Shown: positions 36,693-46,106 of the stretch, piece by piece
Layout of the letters: the number at the start of each line of letters is the position of its first letter
Numbering within the stretch: position 1 is the first letter of the stretch
DNA from: Euglena gracilis
Lineage: Eukaryota; Euglenida; Euglenophyceae; Euglenales
NCBI GenBank assembly: GCA_039621445.1
Contig: CP154955.1
Location: forward strand, 11,272,241-11,336,240
Direction of reading: 5' to 3'
Length of the DNA: 64,000 bases
Program-made: the position numbers and the translations under genes
The notes under the pieces: model-generated
Databases searched by the model: none
Told to the model about the DNA's origin: nothing
Seen by the model: the letters and a program-made list of their open reading frames with translations, nothing else

Positions 36693-37113
36693 CAGGGGGG
36701 GGGAATTGATATCTGCAATTTTCCCGCAATTTTCCGCAATTTTTCCACATTTTTTCCGCAATTTTTCACCATTTTTTGAAGAATTTTTTTCCCACCACCG
36801 AAGATGGAAGATGCAATGAGTTCAAGCCATTCTTCAAATGGATCACAGGTGTGCTATTGTGTTTTGTTGTCCCCCCCCCAGTTTACCAATTTTTCTCACA
36901 GGTGTGCAAAGAACATCAAGCGTGTTGATTTGTGCTCGCCTGCATCGACGTGGGTGTTGCGGTGTTCTGAACCTCACAATTGAAAATTTTCTAAGTCCCC
37001 CCAAGCAGAAATGTGTATACCCGATATCAATTTTTTCGCAATTTTTCCGCAATTTCTGCAATTTTTCCGCAATTTTTCCGAAGGCCTCCGATATCAATTT
37101 CCCCCCCCCCCTG
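36693..37113. mobile_element. CAGG-4 element with exon-like cargo, 7-bp duplication
   Basis: CAGG plus a G run and AATTGATATC mirror GATATCAATTT, a C run and CTG. AATGATG lies on both sides (36686-36692, 37114-37120). Subterminal TTTTCCGCAATTTTTCC tracts flank a central part with an ATG at 36804 (MEDAMSSSHSSNGSQ, then GTGTGC) and, after CTCACAG, GVQRTSSVLICARLHRRGCC. The central part looks like captured gene sequence. Confidence 0.85.
36804..37020 (+). CDS. exon-like cargo of CAGG-4
   Basis: Segment a: MEDAMSSSHSSNGSQ ending at GTGTGC (36849). Segment b after TTTCTCACAG (36901): GVQRTSSVLICARLHRRGCC, then GVLNLTIENFLSPPKQKCVY. Segment a resembles 25300 and, loosely, 38539-38605. Whether this is expressed or a relic is unknown. 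Confidence 0.35.
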
Positions 37114-37116
37114 AAT

Positions 37117-37300
37117 GATGTTTTGCATTCCTCGTATCCAAAAGGAAAGTGAAGAGAATCACCCCTGGCAGCATCGGCGAGCGTGTGAAAGCATTGTCAT
37201 TGTTGAAGCTTGAACAAGACCGTCAAGCTGAGGTAGTATCCAACCTTCAGCACAAATGCGGCCAATCCTTACTGTGTGTTTTCAGACGTATTTTCTAGGT
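37117..37300 (+). CDS. exon-like segment, two competing frames
   Basis: From the ATG at 37117 one frame reads MFCIPRIQKESEENHPWQHR, then RACESIVIVEA to TGA. A second reads KVKRITPGSIGERVKALSLL, then KLEQDRQAE before GTAGTA and on to TAG at 37300. The second looks more like a folded or coiled protein. It starts right beside a CAGG-4 target duplication. Confidence 0.35.
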
Positions 37301-37342
37301 TGAGATATTTGATTATTTAATCAAATTTATTTAATTTGCCAG

Positions 37343-37441
37343 CAACCAAAGACAATTTGCACCAGTTGGATTACCATTCGGGAGGGTCAGAGAGGTCAAA
37401 GCAAACCATTAATCTCATGCGACTGGCCTCAGTTTTGCAAG
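37343..37441 (+). CDS. exon with TTTGCCAG acceptor and GTGGTT donor
   Basis: The frame reads TKDNLHQLDYHSGGSERSKQ, then TINLMRLASVLQ. The 99-base length, clear acceptor and helical, polar composition fit an internal exon. A second ORF (37442-37720, VVSQGVVSNACVNEKRLWKF, later LSNILMTKAAQCLMARKRRW) follows directly and could be an alternative continuation. Unknown family. Confidence 0.45.
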
Positions 37442-37901
37442 GTGGTTGTCTCCCAAGGGGTGGTCTCGAATGCATGTGTCAATGAAAAGAGGCTTTGGAA
37501 GTTTAAAAGTTTGGTGTTTTACCCAGTTGTTGTAACCCAAACCCCCAGGGGTCCAGGGTCTCTAAGCAACATCCTCATGACCAAGGCTGCACAATGCCTA
37601 ATGGCCAGGAAGAGGAGGTGGTTGGACGGGTCTTTCCTGCTGAAACCCCTCCCACACCCAGCCCAGCATGCCCTGAAGTTTCTGATAATCCATGGGTTAT
37701 GTTATGGTGATGGTGTGTGAGCTGCATGCATCATCTTTCTGTTTGTGGCATATGACCTTTGTTTGACCCCTGTTTTATTCTGTGCACCGGGAGCTGGTGC
37801 AAGGTTCGCAAAAATTATAATAAACATGAAGAAAACAAGGCAGGATATTCAAAAAACAATTATATGGAACGCAAGCAATGATATTATATGTGAAGGTAAG
37901 G

Positions 37902-38077
37902 TTAAGTGGTGTCTGGTACGATGAAGTCATTGCCGCTTCCCGTGTTTGTGGTGGCGATGATTTTCAGGTCAGAAGAAATCAGTTGGATTTCTTCGTTTGG
38001 AATTGGTTTTTCCCCCAAAGTTTTGGGTTCTCCAGCCAAGACCAGCAAGGCGCGCTCCTTTTCCCCTGTGTTTGGTT
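37902..38077 (-). CDS. terminal exon of a minus-strand gene
   Basis: On the minus strand a TTATCCTTCAG acceptor precedes PNTGEKERALLVLAGEPKTL, GEKPIPNEEIQLISSDLKII, ATTNTGSGNDFIVPDTT and TAA. Composition is that of a soluble globular protein and the opposite strand is poor by comparison. The frame is also open upstream of the acceptor (GKYTTFGLGGYWVAPFRAYP). One of the strongest gene calls; no family recognised. Confidence 0.55.
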
Positions 38078-38217
38078 CTGAAGGATAAGCACGGAATGGT
38101 GCCACCCAATATCCTCCAAGTCCAAATGTTGTGTATTTTCCACTCAATATCTGTTGTGGTTTTCAGTCTGGTTTGGGCTTTGACTTCTGAGGGTTGGCGG
38201 TGTCTGTTGCGCAGTCT

Positions 38218-38297
38218 ATGAGCCTTGAGAACAACTCAGATTATCCTTCAAGCTCCAATCCTTTTCCACCATCTGGAGGCACACCTCCTGCTCATTG
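38218..38297 (+). CDS. first-exon-like segment
   Basis: ATG opens MSLENNSDYPSSSNPFPPSG, then GTPPAH, and meets GTAATG at 38298. Ser/Pro/Asn-rich, probably disordered. Overlaps the upstream region expected for the minus-strand gene ending at 37902, so the two may be divergent or one is spurious. Confidence 0.4.
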
Positions 38298-38440
38298 GTA
38301 ATGGTGTTGGCCATTGGCCGTTTTCAGGCATCCTCAGGTTTTGCTGTCTTTTCAGATTGGGCAGCACTGTTGTGACGTTGGAGTTTCGGATGTTGTTGTT
38401 TTTTTATTTTCATCGGCTTTCAACAGCAGAGGGTGCTACA

Positions 38441-38831
38441 TGGGGGGGGGGGGATTGATAGCTGCAAATCTACAATTTCAGCAATTTTCCACAGTTTCCA
38501 CAGTTTGTTTTTTTCCGCATATTTCCAAGATGAATGGAAATGAAAGGCGAAACGATTCGCAGCCATTCCTAGAACATTTTTCAAGTGGACCAGATTTTCA
38601 ATTGAGTCCACATTTTTCGTCAGTTTTCCATTTTCTCTCATTTTTGGATTGTTCAGCTCACAAATTCCATATCTCTAAAATCAGCGTGTCCCCAAAATAA
38701 CAAAAAAAAATCATTTTTGGAGTGTTTTGCTTGGAAATTGTGAATGACACCCAAAATCCACAATTTCCGCATTTCTTCCACAAATGTTCTGCAATTTGTT
38801 TTTGAGATTTGCGATATCAATCCCCCCCTCA
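38441..38831. mobile_element. CAGG-4-like element, second copy
   Basis: TGGGGGGG with ATTGATAGCTGCAAAT mirrors ATTTGCGATATCAAT with a C run and TCA. Subterminal TTTCCACAG and TTTCCGCAT words match 36693-37113. The centre holds an ATG after CCAAG: MNGNERRNDSQPFLEHFSSG (38539 on), in the same place as the cargo of the first copy. Termini are degraded and no duplication is visible. Confidence 0.6.
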
Positions 38832-38834
38832 GTG

Positions 38835-38915
38835 CAAGGCGTCGCTTAAGCCAAAGACCATATTTTTAGCCTCTGACCTGGACCCCCCCCCCCGAGGTTG
38901 TTAAGTGACGCCTTG
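38835..38915. mobile_element. 81-bp foldback element
   Basis: CAAGGCGTCGCTTAAGCC at the left and TTAAGTGACGCCTTG at the right form a hairpin around a short G/C-run core. Confidence 0.55.
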
Positions 38916-38973
38916 GTCTAGTATTCCCATTTCAGGAGGTTGTCATGGCCAAGGTGCTCCGAAAATCAGGAGC

Positions 38974-39650
38974 CAGGGGTTGTTTTTAGGCTTGGACCCC
39001 GGGGGGGGGGAGGGCAGGCCCGCTGACCCCCCCCCCCCCGGGGGATATACTTTTCGGCACCGAAAATTTTTGAAAAGGTGCTCCTTTTTAGCATTTTCGC
39101 GATTTTTGTCTTTTTGCGGGGAAAGTGGGTTGGGCCCCCCGCAGACCCCCACCCCCAGGGCGGGTGGGTGGGGGGACCATACAATCACTTAGTCACCGGC
39201 CGACCGCTACGGGGGGGGGGGCTGGTTTTTGGCCCGAACCCTTTCCTCGGGAGGGGGGGTCGGCAAAATAACCACCAAAGTGACCCGGGTGCCAAAGGCG
39301 CCGGAAATTTTTTGGCCTTTTTTGCTTTTTTTTTGGTCAAATTTCTTATGACTTCCAGTGCGGCCGACCCCCCCAGGGGGAGGGGGGTAGTGACCGACCG
39401 GTTTTTCGAAAAGTGTACGGACCCCCCTCCCCCCGGGGTTCAAACCATCTTCCTCCCCACTTCCCGAGAGGGAACCATGGTGGTTTCACCCAAGTTGACA
39501 GGTTGGCAGGTGCCAATGCCAATGTACCTAAAGAAAACCCCTGGCTCCTGACAGGTGTTTTTTTTAAGACTGGGGGAATCCCCACAGACAATTTTTTACC
39601 GTTGTATGTTTTTCATTCTCCGCAGAGCACTGTTTGTGGGGTTGCCTGGG
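38974..39650. repeat. compound repeat block P, copy 1
   Basis: It starts with a CAGG-2-type left end (CAGGGGTTGTTTTTAGGC) and contains the GGATATACTTTTCGGCACCG hairpin, a GACTGACTGG-type module (39190-39430) and AAAGAAAACCCCTG (39543). From about 39020 to 39650 it is nearly identical to 48705-49333. The copies diverge within GGGTTGCCTGGGCTT. Confidence 0.8.
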
Positions 39651-39900
39651 CTTTGTTGTCTTTGACTGGTACTGCAGTGATGGGACTGCTCCCCATCCCT
39701 GTGCACCTCAGCAAAATAGACCAATATTCATAACGTTTTGCGCAATTGCTTTCTTGTTGCCCACCCCACAATTTCTTCGCATATCTCTCTTCCAAGTTGG
39801 TTTTTGTTTTTACATCGTACTCTGGCAGGGAGTTTCGCCTCAGCAAGGAGGCCAGGCATTTCGTTTTTCGGGCCAGCCATTCGTTTTTGTTCATCACCAA
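39613..39900 (-). CDS. candidate minus-strand ORF
   Basis: A 95-codon frame reads MNKNEWLARKTKCLASLLRR, NSLPEYDVKTKTNLEERYAK, KLWGGQQESNCAKRYEYWSI and LLRCTGMGSSPITAVPVKDN. It is charged and protein-like. The plus strand is also open, with a CTCCGCAG acceptor at 39626 and STVCGVAWALLSLTGTAVMG. Strand undecided. 39900-40250 shows no better gene. Confidence 0.35.
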   Translation of the reverse strand: MVMNKNEWLARKTKCLASLLRRNSLPEYDVKTKTNLEERYAKKLWGGQQESNCAKRYEYWSILLRCTGMGSSPITAVPVKDNKAQATPQTVLCGE

Positions 39901-40249
39901 AAAGAATTTTGTGCTTCATGTATCACACTGAAAATTTGTTCATATGTGGTACCCCAAAAAATATCCATTTTATGCGGAAAACTTTTTCTCCCTTGTGAGT
40001 GGGGTAAGCGGAGGTTTTTTCAAGGCATAACACGTTTTTTTTTTTCCTTCCCCTTGCCACGCTTTCATACTCCCTGAGGGAAACCGACCAGGGGGGAAGG
40101 GACCAAGCATCTGTAGTAAAAATGGCCGAATACAGCCGAAAATGAAATTTTGGGCTCTATAGGTGGGGGTCCCGAAAATGGCCGAAAATGAGAAAAAATT
40201 GTTGCAATTGATTTCGAGTTTTTTTTTTTCGGCCTCACAGTTTCGTTTT

Positions 40250-40560
40250 TCAAATGGCACACTCACTCTGGCCATTTTGGATTGATTTTTTTTTTTTGCT
40301 AATGTTGGTATATTTTGCGCTGATTTGGCAAATATTGGGCACATTTTATGGCATTTTGGGCTACTTTGCGTCATTTTGGTGAATCTTTCGTATTTTTTTT
40401 CTGGGCATTGTTGGCGTTTTGGGGCAAGGTTGGGTTATTTGAAGCCATTTTCGGTCATTTTGGTTGGACACCTCGGGCTCCGTACTTTGCCCTTGTGAGG
40501 CCATGCCTTGCTCGCCGGCGGTGTTTGGATTGTTTGGGTGCGCTGGGTTAGGAGTCTCTG
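40250..40560. repeat. TTTTGGCATTTT block Q and repeat R before element 1
   Basis: 40250-40470 matches 49400-49650 (GCTGATTTGGCAAATA, TTTTGGGGCAAG). 40490-40555 contains TTGTGAGGCCATGCCTTGCT and GCTGGGTTAGGAG, words of the repeat R that follows elements 2A, 2B and 1C. These are probably the terminal regions of the DIRS-like elements. Confidence 0.6.
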
Positions 40561-40566
40561 CTTAGT

Positions 40567-41420
40567 GCCCTTCGACAACCCAGAAGACAGGAACGTCAAA
40601 TACCTCATCAATTGAGAAAAGAAGAGGACAATCAATCAATTCAAAATTGTCCAGAAAGTCACGCTCGTGCAGAACCTCAAATCAAAATTTGCTGAATTTT
40701 TCGACAGCATTCAATGACAGATGCAACTTCAAAGATGCACAACGCTGGAGAACTTCAAGAGGCAGCAGCAGCACCTGACGGCGCGGGTCGACTGTGGCGA
40801 ACGGTGGCTGCCCCTTCCCCAAAAAAGAAATTTCCCCCACAGAAATTTCCAGCGCCCAATCCCCTCAAAATGATGGGCACGGACCCTGGCAGACAGTGGT
40901 CACAAGACCCCGCAAGGGGCAGAAGCAACAACCAGCAGGCCACTACGGCCATTGGAGCCAGGGCTATGGGGGCCAACATTCCACAACACAATTTACACCA
41001 AAGCAGGGCTATGGCAGCCAAAAACCGCACAGGCCATGGAGGCAACAAAGGCCATGACGGCACAAACGGCCATGAAGGCATCTGCTTTTACAAAAGTCGC
41101 TGGAACAAAGGCCAAGGTGGCCACCAGCACCAAGGCCCCACAGGACATGGCAGGGGCAGAACAGGTCAAACACAACCTCCCCACCCTTTCTCAATTACAT
41201 CACCCCTCAGGGGTCAAGGGTGGGGCCCCAAGAACCCCTCCAGATTTCAAATGGGCATGGCGACGCAGAACCGAATTAGGCCATTGGGGCCTTCATCATC
41301 AAGGCCACTGGGGCCAGAAAGTTCAACAAGAAGATCAGAAATTACAAAACAGCCACAAGGGGGGTCCTTCACATGCCCCCCAGAAGCTAATGGACAGCCC
41401 TGCAAGGGCTTTGTATATAA
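40567..41420 (+). CDS. gag-like region of element 1 (broken)
   Basis: From 40567 one frame reads VPFDNPEDRNVKYLIN, a stop, then EKKRTINQFKIVQKVTLVQN and LKSKFAEFFDSIQ. From 40714 another frame is open for 291 codons with Gly/His/Gln-rich motifs GGNKGHDGTNGHEGICFYKS and KGQGGHQHQGPTGHGRGRTG, typical of a nucleic-acid-binding Gag tail. A third frame gives GHYGHWSQGYGGQ. The coding path has shifted several times, so this copy is inactive. Confidence 0.55.
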
Positions 41421-42284
41421 ATGGGTAGCCCCCTTCCCAGCCCCAGGAGGAAGATGGCCCCTCAGGGGCCAGCTGGCAACAGGAAGGGGGAGACTCCCCA
41501 CCAGCATTTATTCAATAAACAAGGGGGACCCTCAGAGGCCCCCCTATGGTATGGCTACCAACCCCATCAACATCAAGCAGACCAGATAGGCCAAACAGAG
41601 GCATTAAGCCCTACGGTATGTATTCCAGCAACAAGATGCTCCAGAGAGAGAGTGAGAAGAGAGGAGAGTGCATGCACACCCCCCCAGGAAAATTTGCTTT
41701 TTCCAAGGGCTCAAGCCCTAGGGGCTCTAGGGGCTGTGAAATGTCCAACACCCCCCACCCAGCCCCTAAACAATCATCTAATTCAGGAAATAAATTCCAT
41801 GGAGGAAAAATGGGGAGATACCCCCCTGTACCAGAGACTTCAGAAAATGGTGGTCAAAAAATGCCCCCCCAGCAACATCTCAATTGATCAAAAATGGAAT
41901 TCAACCCCCTGGGCAAATCCACCAAAATTGTCCACCCACCCAAAACCCAGAGGCAATCTGGACCTGAACCAGGCAGAAAAAAATCTGCTGTATTACGAAA
42001 AAACAGGATCAATAAAACGAGTTTGTGATTCAGAATCCCAGCATTTAATCCCATGGTTTCTAATTTCGAAACCAGAGGGGGGAACAACAAAATGGAGAAT
42101 GATCAGCGACTGCAGAGAAATAAATCAGCAATTTCAAGTAAAACCTTTCAAGCTGGATCATGTCCAGCGCATTTTTCCAGTTTTGGAAAAAGGCCACTGG
42201 GCAGCAAAAATAGACCTGAAGGATGCCTATTTCCATATTCCAGTAAGTCCTGGCCTAAGGCCTTTTTTAAGGCATCTGGTAGGG
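41421..42284 (+). CDS. gag-pol junction and N-terminal reverse transcriptase, element 1
   Basis: Residues near the start are proline-rich linker. The RT begins around LLYYEKTGSIKRV and shows IPWFLISKPEG, KWRMISDCREINQQF, FKLDHVQRIFPVLEKGHWAA, KIDLKDAYFHIPV and LRPFLRHLVG. These match the fingers and the first catalytic Asp motif (KIDLKDAY) of DIRS-type RT. In a G run (42273-42279) the frame shifts by +1; the sister copy 1C has the same shift. Confidence 0.75.
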
Positions 42285-42960
42285 GGGGCACACCTGGGAA
42301 TTTCAAACAGGCTGCTTTGGGCTAAACGTAATGCCCCAAATTTTCACGTCAGTAATGAAAACATTCGAAAAATTGTGGAGAAAAAGGGGCATCCGGGTCT
42401 TTATTTACCTGGACGACATATTACTGGTGGCCCCCACCCAAAACATTTTGCAAAATCACCTGAACAGAGTTGTCAAAGATTTGCTGAATTCAGGGTTCAA
42501 AATTAATGTGAAAAAGTCTACCCTGCAGCCCACCCAAGTGGCAACCCACCTGGGTTTCCAACTGAACTTCCAAGAAGGAAAGTTACAAGTGCCCCCCCAG
42601 AAAGTCAAAACTATAAAAAAGGAGCTAGGAAAAATCGTGAAAAAAGATTACATGTCAAAAAGGCATTTGGCTGCCATTTTGAGTCAAATAAGATGCAATC
42701 TAATGGCCCTGCCCTTTTTAAGGGCTTTTACGGACACCCTGGCAAATTTTTTGGCGGCAAAATTCACAGCCCCCTGGGACTCAAAACACCCCATCTCCCA
42801 AGAAATCAAGGCCCAATTAAGGGAAATAAAAACTCTATTGGACACCTGGGGGGGGCAGACCCTTCCCCCAAAATGCAACCAGGGAGTTGCACTCAGACAG
42901 CAGCGCCCATGCCTGGGGGGGGGGGGGCTGGACATCCACACAGGAGAAATTGTGCAGTAA
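42285..42960 (+). CDS. reverse transcriptase palm and thumb, element 1
   Basis: The shifted frame continues WEFQTGCFGLNVMPQIFTSV, then VFIYLDDILLVAPTQN with the catalytic YLDD box near 42406, VKDLLNSGFKINVKKSTLQP, ATHLGFQLN and a thumb with KKDYMSKRHLAAILSQIRCN. It ends where RNase H should start (GLDIHTGEIVQ, then TAA). The catalytic aspartates are intact in this piece, but the frame break prevents a full product. Confidence 0.8.
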
Positions 42961-43653
42961 TTTTGGAGAAAAGACTCCATTTTTAACCATCATTGTAAAG
43001 GAGCTAAGTGCTGCAAAAAAACACTGTGAAAAGTTTGAGCAAACCTGGGGAAACAGTTTCTTTGTCTGTGGACAACCAGGTAATCTATTATTACCTAACA
43101 AAAGGGGGGGGGGGGCAGAAAAGACCCCTTCAACAAAATGCTGAGACAATTTTTCAAACGGTGCATGGAGCACCAAGTAAACCTCCAAGTCAACTGGGTG
43201 CCTTCAAAGGAATGCCTAGCAGACCCCATCAGCAGATGGGAAATGGACAGGGGGGATTATTCTTTAGACCCCCAGCTTTTTCAATGGTTAAGACAGCAAT
43301 TTCAAAATTTCATAAATCTGGAAACAGATTTATTTGCCTCCCCAGGCAACAAAAAACTGCCCAAATTTGTGGCCAGGTGGCCCCATTGGGAGGCCACAGC
43401 AGTAAATGCACTACAATGTCCACTGGACAACATGGGGGATCTTTCTGCAAACCCCCCCTGGTCAATAATCCAAAAATTTCTGCCCAGGTTGATAATGTTT
43501 CCCCAGACCAAAGTTTTGATTGTCACCCCCTACTGGCCCCTTCAGCCACGTGGTGGCCCCAATTAATAAGAATGAAAGTTCCAGGGACCCCCTGCCTGAA
43601 AATCACCCCCTACAGGGGCATGTTCACCAACTGCAGGGGGGAAAAAACGCCAC
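42870..43653 (+). CDS. RNase H and DLFAS tail of element 1
   Basis: Pieces in different frames: HSDSSAHAWGGGGW (RNase H first Asp), IVKELSAAKKHCEKF, SLSVDNQVIYYYLTKGGG, then an intact 143-codon frame (43138-43566) with NWVPSKECLADPISRWE, ETDLFASPGNKKLPKFVARW, LSANPPWSIIQKFLPRLIMF and KVLIVTPYWPLQP. The last blocks are characteristic of DIRS/Ngaro-type polyproteins. It stops being recognisable at 43653. Confidence 0.7.
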
Positions 43654-43978
43654 CCCCCAATTTTAGGCTTTTTGTGGTCATTTTTTTTGGGTTTCTGTGG
43701 TCTTTTTGCCAGGTTTGGAGCCAGTTGATGCGGTTGTTGCAGATAAGACAAGATGCAGGAATTGGGAAAGGTGCACACACCAAACAAGATGACCACCCTT
43801 GCTCCACACTTTTGCTCGATGGGACCTGTCTTTCCTTGCCGGCTATTGTTCTTTGTTTTTATTGCCTTGCGTCCTTACTGCTTTTCGCGCCGGCAGTTGG
43901 CTGACGTAGCCCTGCTAAAATGGATAGCTATCGCACAACAAAGCAAGCAAGATCAACAAGTATCAACAAGATCCATAT

Positions 43979-45388
43979 TTGCTGAAGACTGTAGTCAATC
44001 CAACTACCAATACAAGCCGGACGTGGAGAATCGTTGCCAAGCTCACTGAGGAAGGAACGCTCTTCGAACAATCGTGGACCGAGTTCATTTTCAAATTGGA
44101 GCAACTAAGGATGCTACACGCAGTGGAGAAGAGCGTCGCCATCACCCTCGAGCAGGCTGGATTGAAGTTTACTGGAGCGGTTGGTCGATAGAGAAAGCAT
44201 CAAAGTGGAGTGGCCTTTCTGAAGGCCGAATTTGTCCCCTAAAGAGACTCTTGGCTCCTTGCCATCGCACTCCTGCATGAGGTCGAGCTGCCGACGTTGG
44301 AAGCGGTACCCAAGGTGGCGGAGGCCACCTTCGCCATGGCGACAGCCCTGGAAGCCGCCGACTTGGAGGAGTCACCTGAGGAGAAGACCCAGGCGAAGGA
44401 CGAAGAGCCAGAGGAGACCAAGTTCACGTGGGAGTAGGTGGAGGTCCAAACACCTCGAGAGCTTCTGGAGCTGTGGAGCAGAGCGGCGGGCGGCACCCAT
44501 CGCATTGACATAAAACCCTCCTCGAGGCCAACCCCAGGCAGCAGGGTATCCCCGCTCGCAGCCTCGAGAACAACCTGGCACCAGCTGGTGGTAGCAAGCG
44601 CAGCAGCAAATTACTGGAAGATGTGTCGCAAGCACTCCTCAACGTCCTGAAAGTTTTGGGCAACAATTGGCTACCGCAACCAACCGGAACCTCTCGGCAC
44701 GCGACCAACCTTCAAGTTTGGCAGCTTTTGGGAGAATTTTACTAGAAAATACAAAATGAAAGGAAAGAATTTGCAGTTCCTGGAGTGACGAAAGGAAAAG
44801 CAGGGGGCCAAGACACCCTCTTCACAGAAGTAGGCGCCAGAAGGTAGAGAGTGGCGCACAGCATTCAAAAATTAGGGGAGGTTTTTCTTTACGGCCCTCA
44901 GGGTCTTCATTTCTCTCATTCGCAGGTCAATCGAGCAACTTCAAACAGTGGAGAGGAGAAGGCTCCCCAGATGGACAGCACCGTGGAGGATTTGGCAAAG
45001 GATTTGGAAAAGGACATGGATTCAAAGGTGGACCATGGAGAGGCCCAAGCTGGCAAGGAGCCAAGGGCAAAGGAAAAGGTACATCACCCAACCCATCGTT
45101 CGCAACCTGTGGTCATAATGACAGAACACGGGGATGTCATGGCCATGAAGGCAAACCTCCAGGACATGAAGGCAACCCAAGCTATCACAGCCCCCTCAGA
45201 CCCCTTGAAGGGTCTGGCCCCATTCATAAGGCTGAGAGAGTGCCTCCAGTAGTGGCAACAGCATGCCCCACCCAGAATTTTGCATCTCAGGTGGAACCAA
45301 ATTTCACAGGGGGCCCAATGTTTCCCAAGTCACAAACAAAAACACCAGAAGAAACAGCCCAAGCTCTGTCCATTTTAAAAGAGTAAAT
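43979..45388 (+). CDS. gag-like region of element 2A (broken)
   Basis: Successive open pieces: LLKTVVNPTTNTSRTWRIVA..WTEFIFKLEQLR (to 44191), an acidic helix PTLEAVPKVAEATFAMATAL..EESPEEKTQAKDEEPEETKF (to 44437), LLEDVSQALLNVLKVLGNNW (about 44610), and a Gly-rich basic tail GGFGKGFGKGHGFKGGPWRG followed by CGHNDRTRGCHGHEGKPPGH. The last part suits RNA binding by Gag. Stops and shifts separate the pieces. Confidence 0.55.
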
Positions 45389-46106
45389 GGCAGAAAAAGC
45401 TGTAATAGAAGTCAATCCACAGGGAACAAGATTTCTGGTGACCTGGTTTGTAATAGAAAAAGAGGAGCCAGGGGGGGGGGACTGAGATTAATCTCAGACT
45501 GCAGGGAGTTGAACAAATTCCTCCAAGCCCCTCACTTCAAACTGGATCATTTGAAAGAAATTTTCCCTCAACTGGAAAAAGGAATGTGGGCCACAAAGGT
45601 GGACCTGAAAAACGCCCATTTTTACCTGGAACTGCCAAAAGTAATGAAACCATTCATCAGAATGCAGGTGGGGAAAAACCTTTTCAAATGGAGCGGGCTT
45701 GTTTTGGATTGAACACCGTATTCCACTGGTGGATGCAAGTAACGCACGTTTTTCTATAATAAAAAAAGTTGAGAAAACAAGCATTTTGGTTTTTGTCTAC
45801 CTAGACGACATCCTTTTGGTCGCAAAATTGAAAGTTCCGGCCAAACAACAAACTGGGTTTTAAAAGGGAAGATTTTGGTGTGGATCTTTTTGCGAATTTT
45901 GCCAACGCCCAGGCCAAGAAGCTTTGCACACGAGAAAACAATGCCTTTCACTACGATTGGACTCTTTTGGGAAACGAAGGTTGTTGTGGTGCAACCCTCC
46001 GTTCTCCCAATTGGAAAGAGTGGTGTGCAAGATCACCCAAGAGACAGTGGCATGACAATAAATTACACCACTGGGCTGGGAGTGTGTGGTTGTCCCTGTT
46101 AACCAA
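45388..46106 (+). CDS. truncated reverse transcriptase / tail, element 2A
   Basis: It reads AVIEVNPQGTRFLVTWFVIE, LRLISDCRELNKFLQAPHFK, LDHLKEIFPQLEKGMWATKV, DLKNAHFYLELPKVMKPFIR and, after a shift, VYLDDILLVAKLK (45798). The YLDD box is followed almost at once by DFGVDLFANFANAQAKKLCT, the tail domain, so RT palm/thumb and RNase H are deleted. 2B carries the same deletion and a further loss of about 170 bases. Confidence 0.7.

Larger units (their letters stand above)
40567..43653 (+). mobile_element. DIRS-like retrotransposon element 1, 3' truncated
   Basis: Order: gag-like region, reverse transcriptase, RNase H and the DLFAS tail domain, all plus strand. At 43653 it is cut off where the minus copy at 55.1-58.45 continues into a tyrosine recombinase. 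Element 2A begins at the cut. Superfamily call rests on RT type plus the recombinase of the sister copy. Confidence 0.8.

Noticed and set aside
40714-41589. 291-codon frame as a host glycine-rich protein
   Set aside because: Lies immediately upstream of RT in the same orientation and resembles the Gag tail of element 2, so it is annotated as retroelement gag.
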